Part shown: positions 5,696 to 13,497 of the stretch, piece after piece
Layout of the letters: each line of letters opens with the position of its first letter
Numbering within the stretch: position 1 is the first letter of the stretch
NCBI GenBank assembly: GCA_023382455.1
Contig: JAHDVX010000031.1
Span: 1-34,040 of the forward strand
Origin: Flavobacteriales bacterium
GTDB lineage: Bacteria > Bacteroidota > Bacteroidia > Flavobacteriales_F > PHOS-HE28
Length of the DNA: 34,040 nucleotides
Direction of reading: 5' to 3'
Translations under genes and position numbers: made by a program
Notes under the pieces: generated by a model
What the model saw: only the letters and a program-made list of their open reading frames with translations
Told to the model about the DNA's origin: nothing
Databases searched by the model: none

Positions 5696-8248
5696 ATGGT
5701 GAACAACAAGACCACCGTGCTGCTGCCCGTGGAGAACATGGACAGCGAGCATTGCGCACTGATCGTGGACAAAGCCGTAGGCGCCGTGCCCGAAGTGCAG
5801 CAACACCACGTGGAGCTGAACAACCGCCAGGCCGTGATCGTGAGCGAACAGCCCGTGGAGGCCGTGCGCAATGCCGTGAAGGCCATCCGCGACAACGGAT
5901 ACGGCGTGCCCACGCTCAAGCGCACCTTCCCCTTAACCGGCATGACCTGCGCCAGCTGCGTGGCCAGCGTGGAAAGCATGCTGCAGGCCACGTTCGGCGT
6001 GCTCAGCGCTGCCGTGAACCTGGCCACCAACAGCGTGCTGGTGGAATACGTGCCGGGCGTAGTGGACGAAGCGCGCATGCAGGCCGTGATCCAAAGCATC
6101 GGCTACGACCTGGTGATCGGCAACGCGCAGGATGCCACCGCCGACCTGGAACTGATCGCGCGGGAACGCATGGCCTCATTGAAGAAACGCCTTTGGGCCT
6201 CCGTCGCGCTCAGCATCCCGTTGATGGTGGTGGGCATGGGCTTCATGCACGCGCCGTGGTCGCCGTGGGTGCAGTGGCTGCTGGCCACGCCCGTGCTGCT
6301 GTTCTTCGGCAGGCAATTCTTCGTCAACGCCTGGAAACAGGCCAAGCACCGCACGGCCAACATGGACACGCTGGTGGCCCTCAGCACCGGCGTGGCCTAC
6401 GGCTTCAGCGTGTTCAACACGCTATGGCCGCAGTTCTGGACCAGCCGCGGGCTGGAGGCGCACGTGTACTTCGAGGCCGCCGCGGTGATCATCACCTTCA
6501 TCCTGCTGGGCAGGTATTTGGAGGAGCGCGCCAAGGCCGGTACCGGCAGCGCCATCAAGAAGCTGATGGGCCTGCGCCCCAACACGGTGCTGCGCGAGGG
6601 CGCCGACGGTCGCACGCACGAAGCGCCCATCGCGGAGGTGAGCGTGGACGATATCCTGCTGGTGCGCCCCGGCGAAAGCATCGCCGTGGACGGCGAGGTG
6701 GTCGATGGCGAGAGCTACGTGGACGAGAGCATGATCAGCGGCGAGCCCGTGCCGGTGGCCAAGAGCGCCGGGGCCCCGCTGCTGGCGGGCACCATCAACC
6801 AAAAGGGCAGCCTGCGGATGCGCGCCCAGAAAGTGGGCTCCGCCACGCTGCTGGCGCAGATCGTCCGCACCGTGCAGGAAGCGCAGGGCAGCAAGGCGCC
6901 CGTGCAGAAGCTCGTGGACAAGGTCGCCGCCGTGTTCGTGCCGGCGGTGATGGGCATCGCCGTGCTCAGCGCCATCGCGTGGTGGATCCTCGGCGGCGAG
7001 CACGCCTTCACGCAAGGGCTGCTTGCGCTGGTGACTGTGCTGGTGATCGCCTGCCCCTGCGCGCTGGGCCTGGCCACGCCCACCGCCATCATGGCCGGCA
7101 TGGGCAAGGGCGCCGCCAACGGCATCCTCATCAAGGACGCCGAGAGCCTGGAACGCGCCCGCAAGATCACCGCCATCGTGCTGGACAAGACCGGCACCAT
7201 CACTGAGGGGAAGCCCGAGGTGGTGGACGCCATGGGATTGGACGACGCCGAGGCCGCCGCTGCCTTGCTCGCCATTGAATCGCGCTCGGAGCATCCGCTG
7301 GCGGAGGCGGTGGTGCGGCATTTGCGCACCAACGCCATAGCGTCGACCCACCGGGTCGACTCGCCTCAGGATAGCCATCAAAACGGCCACAGCGCCCCTG
7401 TACGGTCGACCCATTGGGTCGACGCGACAGGTGCAACGATCGACGCGACGGCTGCCAGCGGAACGATAGCAGCCCCCTCCGCCACCGCCTTCGAATCCCT
7501 CACCGGCAAGGGCGCCAAAGCCGACATCAACGGCACCACTTGGCATGTGGGCAACCAGCGGCTGCTGGAGGAGAACGGCATCCGCATCGCGCCCGAATGG
7601 CGGGTGAAGGAGCAGGAATGGGCTGAGGCGGCCCACACGGTGATCTGGCTGGCCGATGACAAACAGGTGCGTGCGGCGGTGGCCATCGCGGACCGCATCA
7701 AGCCTTCTGCCCAGGAAGCCATCGCCAAGCTGAAGGCCAACGGCATCAAGGTGTACATGCAAACCGGCGATGCGCGCCGCACGGCGCAGGCCGTGGCCAA
7801 GGCCGTGGGCATCGACGACTTCCGCAGCGAGGTGCTGCCCAAGGACAAGGCCGCCTTTGTCACCGGCCTGCAGCAGATGGGCCACGTGGTGGCCATGGTG
7901 GGCGATGGCATCAACGACAGCGAGGCGTTGGCCAAGGCCGACGTGAGCATCGCCATGGGCAAGGGCAGCGACATCGCCATGGACGTGGCCCGTATGACGC
8001 TCATCAGCACGGACCTCAACACCATCCCGCGCGCCATCACGCTCTCGCGCAAGACGGTGCGCCTGATCCGCCAGAACCTCTTCTGGGCCTTCATCTACAA
8101 CATCATCGGCATCCCCATCGCCGCCGGGGTCCTTTACCCCGTCAACGGCTTCCTGCTGGACCCCATGATCGCCGGCGCCGCCATGGCCCTCAGCAGCGTG
8201 AGCGTGGTGAGCAACAGCCTGCGGTTGCGGTGGGTGGGGTTGGATTGA
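5696..8248 (+). CDS. copA: Copper-translocating P1B-type ATPase
   Basis: 850-residue Cu(+)-exporting ATPase. Two N-terminal HMA domains: the first is degenerate (VENMDSEHC, one Cys only) and the second intact (GMTCASC at 82-88). Then come eight predicted membrane helices, actuator loop ISGE (347-350), CPC ion-binding motif (453-455), phosphorylation motif DKTG (497-500), SEHP of the nucleotide domain (531-534), GTG-type loop near 604, and GDGIND (736-741). Between SEHPLAEAVVRHLR and the TGKG region there is an insert of about 45 residues not expected in the family. It carries two in-frame palindromes encoding STHRVD and STHWVD. The ATG at 5696 follows copZ by 8 nt; earlier in-frame starts overlap copZ. 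Confidence 0.95.
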   Translation: MVNNKTTVLLPVENMDSEHCALIVDKAVGAVPEVQQHHVELNNRQAVIVSEQPVEAVRNAVKAIRDNGYGVPTLKRTFPLTGMTCASCVASVESMLQATFGVLSAAVNLATNSVLVEYVPGVVDEARMQAVIQSIGYDLVIGNAQDATADLELIARERMASLKKRLWASVALSIPLMVVGMGFMHAPWSPWVQWLLATPVLLFFGRQFFVNAWKQAKHRTANMDTLVALSTGVAYGFSVFNTLWPQFWTSRGLEAHVYFEAAAVIITFILLGRYLEERAKAGTGSAIKKLMGLRPNTVLREGADGRTHEAPIAEVSVDDILLVRPGESIAVDGEVVDGESYVDESMISGEPVPVAKSAGAPLLAGTINQKGSLRMRAQKVGSATLLAQIVRTVQEAQGSKAPVQKLVDKVAAVFVPAVMGIAVLSAIAWWILGGEHAFTQGLLALVTVLVIACPCALGLATPTAIMAGMGKGAANGILIKDAESLERARKITAIVLDKTGTITEGKPEVVDAMGLDDAEAAAALLAIESRSEHPLAEAVVRHLRTNAIASTHRVDSPQDSHQNGHSAPVRSTHWVDATGATIDATAASGTIAAPSATAFESLTGKGAKADINGTTWHVGNQRLLEENGIRIAPEWRVKEQEWAEAAHTVIWLADDKQVRAAVAIADRIKPSAQEAIAKLKANGIKVYMQTGDARRTAQAVAKAVGIDDFRSEVLPKDKAAFVTGLQQMGHVVAMVGDGINDSEALAKADVSIAMGKGSDIAMDVARMTLISTDLNTIPRAITLSRKTVRLIRQNLFWAFIYNIIGIPIAAGVLYPVNGFLLDPMIAGAAMALSSVSVVSNSLRLRWVGLD
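7342..7360. repeat. Palindromic repeat B, copy 1 (inside copA)
   Basis: Perfect 8-bp arms GTCGACCC / GGGTCGAC around ACC. It lies in frame within the copA nucleotide-domain insert and encodes STHRVD. Copies at 7405 and 14536. Confidence 0.85.
7405..7423. repeat. Palindromic repeat B, copy 2 (inside copA)
   Basis: Same arms GTCGACCC / GGGTCGAC around ATT, exactly 63 nt after copy 1, so in the same frame. It encodes STHWVD. The upstream flank GTACG resembles the GTACC before copy 3. Confidence 0.85.
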
Positions 8249-8260
8249 GGGGAGTGATCT

Positions 8261-8436
8261 GGGCGTGCCCCTTTCCCCACACGCACCCCCAGCACGGGTC
8301 GGGTGCTTCGCTGTAGCCGGACTTGTCGCGGCCAGCGGTTGCGGGGCTGCGGGGGCTTCCTGCGGTCGCCTCCTCGCTCCACGCGTCCGCAAGGCCGCGC
8401 CTGCGCCGGGCTGCCGCTGCGCCCCCTCACGCGGGC
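8261..8436. repeat. GC-rich dispersed intergenic repeat (probable)
   Basis: The 301-bp gap 8249-8549 after copA has no gene. It begins GGGCGTGCCCC, contains CGGGTCGGGTGCTTCGCTGT and ends with GGGCTGCCGCTGCGCCCCCT followed by CACGC. This order (GGGCGTGCC, CGGGTCGGGC, GGGCT..CCGCT.., CTCACGC) recalls a dispersed intergenic repeat I know from other Bacteroidota genomes. That is recollection, not a search result. The rest of the gap (8437-8549) holds the shared copper box and the DUF3347 promoter. Confidence 0.4.
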
Positions 8437-8476
8437 ATCGCACACATTCCGCTAAGAACTGCTCTCTCCCCTCATA

Positions 8477-8501
8477 CAAACCTTCCCCAAGATGATGTAA
8501 C
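8477..8501 (+). promoter_or_regulatory. Shared copper-regulon box upstream of DUF3347 gene
   Basis: CAAACCTTCCCCA, four variable bases, GATGTAAC: 21 of 25 positions identical to 5371-5395, including all fixed positions. The candidate -7 TTGCTTTG is at 8523-8530, with the same 50-nt spacing as at copZ. This indicates joint control of copZA and the DUF3347 gene. Confidence 0.7.
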
Positions 8502-8549
8502 ACCCGCCCTTCCGCACCATCGTTGCTTTGTGGCGTGAATCCACGGACC

Positions 8550-9107
8550 ATGAAACCCATCCCCCTCCTCACTGCCCTGCTGCTCGCAGCTTGTGGCACC
8601 GGGGCGACCAACGAGCACGACCATGCGGCCGGCCATGCCACGCACACGCACAATGTTGTTGCGGACGCGCAGGCCAGCGCGGATCCCCTGGCGCCGGTGC
8701 TCGATGCCTACTTCCGGCTGAAGGATGCCTTGGTGACCGGGGACTCGGTGCAGGCGCCCCAGCTGGCCGTGAAGCTGGACGGCAGCATTCACAACATTGA
8801 CAAGGACGCCTTGCCTGCCAGCCAACAAGCTGAGTGGGAGGAGGTGATGACCTCCCTGATGCCCACGCTGCATCCCTACGGCGTCACCAAGGGATTGGAG
8901 CAGCAACGCACCCTCTTCGCACAGCTGACGCCCGGCATGAAGCGGATCGCGGAGTTGGCCACCTCCGATGCGCCGGTGTACCTGCTGCACTGCCCCATGT
9001 ACCACGGTGGCGCGGATTGGCTGAGCCGCGAGAAGGCGGTGAAGAACCCGTTCTACGGCTCGGCGATGCTCACCTGCGGGAGCGTGAAGGAGACCGTCGC
9101 ACGATAG
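8550..9107 (+). CDS. DUF3347 lipoprotein, His-rich, probable periplasmic copper binding
   Basis: 185 residues. A lipoprotein signal peptide with lipobox LLAAC (Cys15) predicts membrane anchoring. A His-rich stretch follows (EHDHAAGHATHTH), then a DUF3347 domain: DAYFRLKDALVTGDS near the start, the conserved HCPMYHGGADWLS, and NPFYGSAMLTCG at the end. DUF3347 occurs in copper-efflux proteins and next to copper ATPases. Cys/Met/His in the HCPMYH and MLTCG motifs are likely metal ligands. It shares the upstream box with copZA, which argues for a periplasmic copper role. The ATG at 8550 gives the signal peptide. Confidence 0.88.
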   Translation: MKPIPLLTALLLAACGTGATNEHDHAAGHATHTHNVVADAQASADPLAPVLDAYFRLKDALVTGDSVQAPQLAVKLDGSIHNIDKDALPASQQAEWEEVMTSLMPTLHPYGVTKGLEQQRTLFAQLTPGMKRIAELATSDAPVYLLHCPMYHGGADWLSREKAVKNPFYGSAMLTCGSVKETVAR

Positions 9108-9120
9108 GTCGACTTGGCTG

Positions 9121-9142
9121 TCCGGCCAGGCTTCGTGCCGGA
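9121..9142 (+). terminator. Hairpin after the DUF3347 gene
   Basis: Stem TCCGGC / GCCGGA with a 10-nt loop, 14 bp after the stop. No T-run follows, so terminator function is uncertain. A lone GTCGAC half (9109-9114) just upstream resembles one arm of repeat B. Confidence 0.3.
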
Positions 9143-9234
9143 TCGTGCACGGACATAGGGCCAGGACGCAGCCTCATCGGGCCGGCTTCAGGCATCTTCC
9201 CGGCCGCCTTCGTGCGTCATCCCTTCCAATCCGC

Positions 9235-10734
9235 ATGCGCCTCCTCCTCCTGCTCGCCGCCATGGCCACCTACACGGCACATGCGCAATGGTTTCCGCTA
9301 TGGCAACACCGTTTTCCGGCCCCCGACTTCCTCACCGGCTTCGGTGATGTGGGCACCGGCCTGGACCTGCGCAATGACAGCCTACTGGTAGGCCATAGCT
9401 GGATGAACGCTTCTTCCACCACATTGTTCGATGCGCCCACGGGACAGCTGAGCTGGTCGGAGAGCGCCGGCGATACGGTATTCCACCAAGGCGGAAGGGC
9501 ATTTTTCGGCGGGGCCGTGCTGGGCAGCGAACGGGTGGCCGCCGCCAACGGCATCGATGTGCGCACCCGGCTGCAAATGCTGGACGGCACCTTGCTTTGG
9601 AGCCTGGGCGGCGGCCTAAGCGATGTGCAATTCATGGCCGGGCCGCTGGTGGATGCCGCTGCGGACACCGCCTGTGCGTTGGCCTACGCCGGGAATGTGC
9701 TGCACGGCTTCCGCTACGACCATTCGGGGGCTGCCGGTGCGTGGCAAAACCCGCAACCGCTGCCATGGACCGGCTTCAACGCCTGCCTGGCCAACGATGC
9801 CCTGCTGCTCACGGCCATGATGGACCATCCGAACAGTTTCAGCGATGTGCCCCGCCTGATGCGCCTGGACCCGGCTACCGGGGCGGTGCTTTGGGCTCAT
9901 TGGCTGTGTGATACCATGGCCTTCCTGGTGAACGCGCCGGCCATCACCGTGCCCTGGCAGGGCGATACCGTGCTCACGGCCTTCACTACGTATACGGGCA
10001 ATGTGGAACTGCGCCTGACCTCCGGAGCTGATGGCAGTGTGCCATGGTCCTTCACCGACCCCCTCGGCTTCACGCCCTACCTGGCCTCCGTGGCGGCAGT
10101 TCCTTCCGAAGGCCGCATCTACCTGGCGTTGGACAACGGCACGGTGATGGCCTACACCGCCGCCGGTGACCGCCTATGGATGGACACGCTTTACACCGCG
10201 GCACCATACAAGGCCGCCATGGTACTGGCCAACCAAAATCGGGTGGTGGGCATCTCCGCCCAGCACCAAGGCTTGCCGCAGGGGCAGGACTTCCACCTGC
10301 GGACGCTGGACCCGCAGAACGGGGCCGTGCTGGCCCAGGCCTGGGTGAACGACTCCGTGAACACCCACGACCTGCTGGAGGATGCCCTGCTTCATGAGGA
10401 CAGGCTATACCTGCTCACCGCAGTCACCTTCGACACCCTGAGCATCCTCAACGAGAGCACCACGTTGATGCTGTCCGCCTTCGACCTGTCGGGTTCAACG
10501 GCCATCCAAGTCTCGGATGCCCCATCCATCCCCATCCGGGCGGTGATCACCGATGGCAGCATCCGGCCGTTGATGGACCCCGCCGTACGGCGCTGGATGC
10601 TGCGTGATGTCCAGGGGCGCTTGGTGGCCGATGGCAACAGCACGTTCGTGGATGCCGCTTATGCCAAGGCGGACGCAGGCCGGTACATCCTATTCGGGAG
10701 TGATGGCGGGAATCGGATGCTTGTGAAACCCTGA
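9235..10734 (+). CDS. Exported beta-propeller protein (PQQ-like repeats), possible T9SS cargo
   Basis: 499 residues with a signal peptide (MRLLLLLAAMATYTAHA). The body shows repeated propeller-blade motifs typical of PQQ-like/BamB-like domains: FDAPTGQLSWSE, LDGTLLWSL, LDPATGAVLWAHW, GADGSVPWSF, LDPQNGAVLAQAW. The last ~60 residues (WMLRDVQGRLVADGNSTFV to YILFGSDGGNRMLVKP) look like a T9SS type A sorting domain, so secretion by type IX is likely. No enzymatic residues were recognised, and the function is unknown. The ATG at 9235 is chosen for the signal peptide. Convergent with the next gene. Confidence 0.82.
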   Translation: MRLLLLLAAMATYTAHAQWFPLWQHRFPAPDFLTGFGDVGTGLDLRNDSLLVGHSWMNASSTTLFDAPTGQLSWSESAGDTVFHQGGRAFFGGAVLGSERVAAANGIDVRTRLQMLDGTLLWSLGGGLSDVQFMAGPLVDAAADTACALAYAGNVLHGFRYDHSGAAGAWQNPQPLPWTGFNACLANDALLLTAMMDHPNSFSDVPRLMRLDPATGAVLWAHWLCDTMAFLVNAPAITVPWQGDTVLTAFTTYTGNVELRLTSGADGSVPWSFTDPLGFTPYLASVAAVPSEGRIYLALDNGTVMAYTAAGDRLWMDTLYTAAPYKAAMVLANQNRVVGISAQHQGLPQGQDFHLRTLDPQNGAVLAQAWVNDSVNTHDLLEDALLHEDRLYLLTAVTFDTLSILNESTTLMLSAFDLSGSTAIQVSDAPSIPIRAVITDGSIRPLMDPAVRRWMLRDVQGRLVADGNSTFVDAAYAKADAGRYILFGSDGGNRMLVKP

Positions 10735-10830
10735 TCAGCAACAGTTCTTTCCCGTCAAGCTGAATCCGTGGAAAAAGTCGGGGCAGCCGTATGTCCGACC
10801 GCCCCGGGTGCATTTGGGAACACTTCGCAC

Positions 10831-11724
10831 CTACTGCTTCACCACACGGATGGCACTACGTCCTGAACCATCCTTTGCCACCAGCATGTAAGGGCCGGCG
10901 GCAACACTTCCGAGGTCAAGCTGCAATGGGCCACCCCGGTGGATCCCTCCGAGCAGCACACGGCCTTGCAGGTCCGCCAGCTGCCATTGGGCGCCACTGG
11001 CCAGGCCCGTCACCAACACGTTGTCTGTGGCGGGGTTCGGCATTGCGCTCAAAACAGGGGCATGGCCAAGGTCGGCAACACCCATCGTGGCATCACCATA
11101 GACAATCACCAGGCCATCACTATCGACATGGCCCAGGGGTTCAAGCGGGTTGCTGTGATAGAAGTCGATGTTGCCGCTTGAACTCGTCACCTTCACCACA
11201 TTGGTGTACGTGCCGGTGGGAAGGATCACGGTACCGTAACCGGTATAGGCGCGTGTCACCGAGCTCGACGAACCGCCGGACATGTAACTGTCCACGTAGG
11301 AATCCTGGTAGGCCAGTGGGAATTGAAGTGGTGTCTTGGGAACAGTGTATACCTCGGGACTCGTGCCGCCCACGTCCTCCGCCAACATGTCCAAGCTGGA
11401 AGCGGTCAGCAGGAAATAGGTATAGCTCGTTCCCAGCGGTGTGCTGACCACCTGCGCAAGATTGGAGGTGGGGTAGGAGCTGGCGTAAGGGGTGGAGGCC
11501 GGATCCACGAAGGATGCCGTGCCGGCATTCATCTGCAGGGTGATGCTGCTGAAGTTCCAGGTGATGTTGGCGCCATCGGCGGTGGGATCCGCCGTGCCCG
11601 GCTCCGTCATGAGGTGCACCGGAAAGGTCTTGCCGATCAGGTCGAGGTTGCCGTATTCCAGCACGGGTTGTGCCGTGGCACCCATGGCGATGGCCGTGAG
11701 GAGGGAAGTAATGACAGGTTTCAT
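10831..11724 (-). CDS. Secreted protein with T9SS type A sorting tail, function unknown
   Basis: 297 residues. Signal peptide MKPVITSLLTAIAMGATAQ, a Ser/Thr-rich beta-type body with no known domain recognised, and a C-terminal T9SS type A tail (SAMPNPATDNVLVTGL, then QLADLQGRVLLGG, ending SGRSAIRVVKQ). The ATG at 11724 gives the signal peptide; an in-frame start at 11790 would bury it. The 96-bp convergent gap 10735-10830 contains CGGGGC (10778-10783) and GCCCCG (10801-10806), possibly a shared terminator stem. Confidence 0.8.
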   Translation of the reverse strand: MKPVITSLLTAIAMGATAQPVLEYGNLDLIGKTFPVHLMTEPGTADPTADGANITWNFSSITLQMNAGTASFVDPASTPYASSYPTSNLAQVVSTPLGTSYTYFLLTASSLDMLAEDVGGTSPEVYTVPKTPLQFPLAYQDSYVDSYMSGGSSSSVTRAYTGYGTVILPTGTYTNVVKVTSSSGNIDFYHSNPLEPLGHVDSDGLVIVYGDATMGVADLGHAPVLSAMPNPATDNVLVTGLASGAQWQLADLQGRVLLGGIHRGGPLQLDLGSVAAGPYMLVAKDGSGRSAIRVVKQ

Positions 11725-11876
11725 GTGGTGTGATTGGTCCGGTAAAGGTGAGCGCTTCGCTTGCCCGAAACCAACCTGTGTGGGGATCACATCAACCGGT
11801 TCTTGTTCATCGCCCGGAATGGCCGGATAGCCTCTTGACCGGCAATCGGGCTTTCGCCCCTTCCTGGTCGGCCTGG

Positions 11877-12533
11877 TCAGAAGCGGCCTACCTTCAAGGT
11901 GACCGCGCCGCTGAAGCCGCGCAGTGCGTCCTTCGGTGTTGCCGGCAGGTCAATGTCCGAGGTGAAGCGGTAGGAGGCGCCAACAGCGAGGCGCACGATG
12001 CGGACCAGGCTCAATTCCACCTCCACGCCCGGTTCGAGCACAAAGAAGGCTTGGCCACGATCGAACCAATCCACTCGGTGGGTGGTGTCGGCCCCAGGTT
12101 GCCAAGGCGTGAAGGTCTGGTAGGCGCATACGCCAGCACCGATCAGCACCGGCAAGGTCACGTGCACCGGGCTGCGGTAGCCGATGACGGGTTCCAGCAA
12201 CAGACCTCCGTAGCCCATGCGGAGTTGGCTGGTATGGCGCACGGTCTCGCCCTGTTCCACCAGGTAGGCATCGTACCCTTTGTTCGGTACATCCGTTACC
12301 AGCCCGTAGCCGGCGATGCCCAAGGTGAACCGGTGGTCCACCAGCCAACCGCCCTTGATGCCGGTCAGCAGCGATGGTTTGCCCATTACCTCGGTCAGGG
12401 CCACGGACGGCGCCCCCCAGCCACCATTATCATGTTCGCTGCCGGAACCGAACAGGGTCCTGGGTTCATTGGGGTCTTGCGCCAGTGTGATCGTGGCCGG
12501 CAGGATCAAGAGGAGAAGAAGGAGTGTACGCAT
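11877..12533 (-). CDS. Exported hypothetical protein, probable outer-membrane beta-barrel
   Basis: 218 residues. Strong signal peptide (MRTLLLLLLILPATITLA). The body alternates hydrophobic and polar residues with many aromatic/Gly turns (GIKGGWLVDHRFTLGIAGYG, LRMGYGGLLLEPVIGYRSP) and ends in SGAVTLKVGRF, a C-terminal Phe typical of outer-membrane barrels. The family is not recognised. The open frame extends far upstream across the divergent ArsR gene, but only the ATG at 12533 gives a signal peptide. Confidence 0.75.
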   Translation of the reverse strand: MRTLLLLLLILPATITLAQDPNEPRTLFGSGSEHDNGGWGAPSVALTEVMGKPSLLTGIKGGWLVDHRFTLGIAGYGLVTDVPNKGYDAYLVEQGETVRHTSQLRMGYGGLLLEPVIGYRSPVHVTLPVLIGAGVCAYQTFTPWQPGADTTHRVDWFDRGQAFFVLEPGVEVELSLVRIVRLAVGASYRFTSDIDLPATPKDALRGFSGAVTLKVGRF

Positions 12534-12579
12534 GGGTCGTTCAGGTTTGTTGCCCTGATGACAATGCACAAGCTCGTTA

Positions 12580-12594
12580 CCCCTATTCCAGGGG
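12580..12594. other. Hairpin in the ArsR divergent region
   Basis: CCCCT / AGGGG with a 5-nt loop, followed by AATTTTTTG. It looks like an intrinsic terminator but no plus-strand gene ends here, so an operator for the divergent exported protein is an alternative. Confidence 0.35.
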
Positions 12595-12599
12595 AATTT

Positions 12600-12631
12600 T
12601 TTGTATTTAACCAATAGGTTAACTACATTTG
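12600..12631 (+). promoter_or_regulatory. ArsR operon promoter with embedded operator
   Basis: -33 box TTTG (12600-12603), 20-nt spacer, -7 box TACATTTG (12624-12631): a full Bacteroidota promoter. The inverted repeat TTAACC-AATA-GGTTAA (12607-12622) fills the spacer, so a bound dimer would block polymerase. The downstream ArsR-family protein is the expected repressor. The ATG is 16 nt after the -7 box. Confidence 0.75.
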
Positions 12632-12647
12632 ACCCAAGAACCCCGCC

Positions 12648-13025
12648 ATGGACCGCCTCTCGCTCACCTTCTCCGCACTGGCCGACCCCACGCGCCGGGC
12701 CATCCTGGCGCGGCTTTCCAGCGGCCCGGCCTCGGTGAACGAGTTGGCCGCGCCCTTCCGCATGAGCCTGCCGGCGGTAAGCAAGCACTTGAAGGTGTTG
12801 GAGCGCGCGCAGCTGATCGCCCGGGGCAAGGAGGCCCAATGGCGGCCGTGCGCCATCAAGGCGGAACCGCTGAAAGAAGCCACCGATTGGATGGAGCAGT
12901 ACCGCCAGTTCTGGGAGGCCCGCTTCGATCGGCTGGAGGAGTACCTGAAGGAATTGCAAATGCAAGAGAAACCAGCGGCCAAGAAGGTCGCATCCAAACG
13001 CAGGAAACATGGAAACAGCAAATAG
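12648..13025 (+). CDS. ArsR-family winged-helix repressor
   Basis: 125 residues. ADPTRRAILARLSSGPASVN opens the winged helix; the recognition helix is in LPAVSKHLKVLERAQLI (41-57), followed by a wing. It lacks the ELCVCDL metal site of classic ArsR and has only one Cys, so it is probably not a metal sensor. This matches the ArsR subtype paired with SRPBCC/AHSA1 genes. The C-terminus is Lys/Arg-rich. Its 3' end overlaps the first SRPBCC gene by 17 nt. It probably represses its own operon through the inverted repeat in its promoter. Confidence 0.92.
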   Translation: MDRLSLTFSALADPTRRAILARLSSGPASVNELAAPFRMSLPAVSKHLKVLERAQLIARGKEAQWRPCAIKAEPLKEATDWMEQYRQFWEARFDRLEEYLKELQMQEKPAAKKVASKRRKHGNSK

Positions 13026-13494
13026 TATCCACGAAGGCGCTGTCGGTGATCGTGAGATCGTGATCAGCCGCACCGTGAAGGCTGCCCGTTCATTGGTGTG
13101 GGCAGTGTACACCCAGGTGGACCACCTGGACCGCTGGTGGGGGCCGGACGGCTTCACCAACAAAACGTTGAGCCTGGATCTGCGCGTGGGCGGCCAGTGG
13201 AAGTACACCATGACCGCAGCTGACGGCACGGTGTTCCCCAACCTGATCACCTACACGGAGATCACACCCATCGATCGGTTGGGATACGAGCATGGCGACT
13301 GGGAGAATCCCCGCATGTTCTTCGGCACCATCACCTTCACCGACGCGGAAGGGGGAACGATGGTCACCATCCGCATGATCCTCCCGACGAAGGAGGAACG
13401 AGACCGCACCGTGGAGCAGTACGGCGCTATAGAAGGCGGCAAGCAGACCCTCGCGAAATTGGACAACTATCTCAGAACCCTTCAGAATCCCTGA
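13009..13494 (+). CDS. SRPBCC (AHSA1-type) protein 1
   Basis: 161 residues of the START/Bet v1-like SRPBCC fold: REIVISRTVKAARSLVWAVY, the typical DRWWGPDGFTN turn, VGGQWKYTM, then FGTITFTDAEGGTMVTIRMI and a long C-terminal helix. The fold forms a hydrophobic pocket for small ligands; the ligand is unknown. It starts inside the ArsR gene (17-nt overlap) and ends 3 nt before the next SRPBCC gene, so it is co-transcribed. Cytoplasmic. Confidence 0.9.
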   Translation: METANSIHEGAVGDREIVISRTVKAARSLVWAVYTQVDHLDRWWGPDGFTNKTLSLDLRVGGQWKYTMTAADGTVFPNLITYTEITPIDRLGYEHGDWENPRMFFGTITFTDAEGGTMVTIRMILPTKEERDRTVEQYGAIEGGKQTLAKLDNYLRTLQNP

Positions 13495-13497
13495 GCA

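Noticed and set aside
7342-7423. Short spaced palindromes taken as a CRISPR-like array
   Set aside because: Only two copies, 19 bp each, inside a coding frame, with no cas genes in the window.
6422-8653. Long antisense open frame over copA and the gap after it
   Set aside because: Composition is typical of antisense shadow frames (His, Gly, Ala rich) and it runs through the copA catalytic motifs and the shared copper box.
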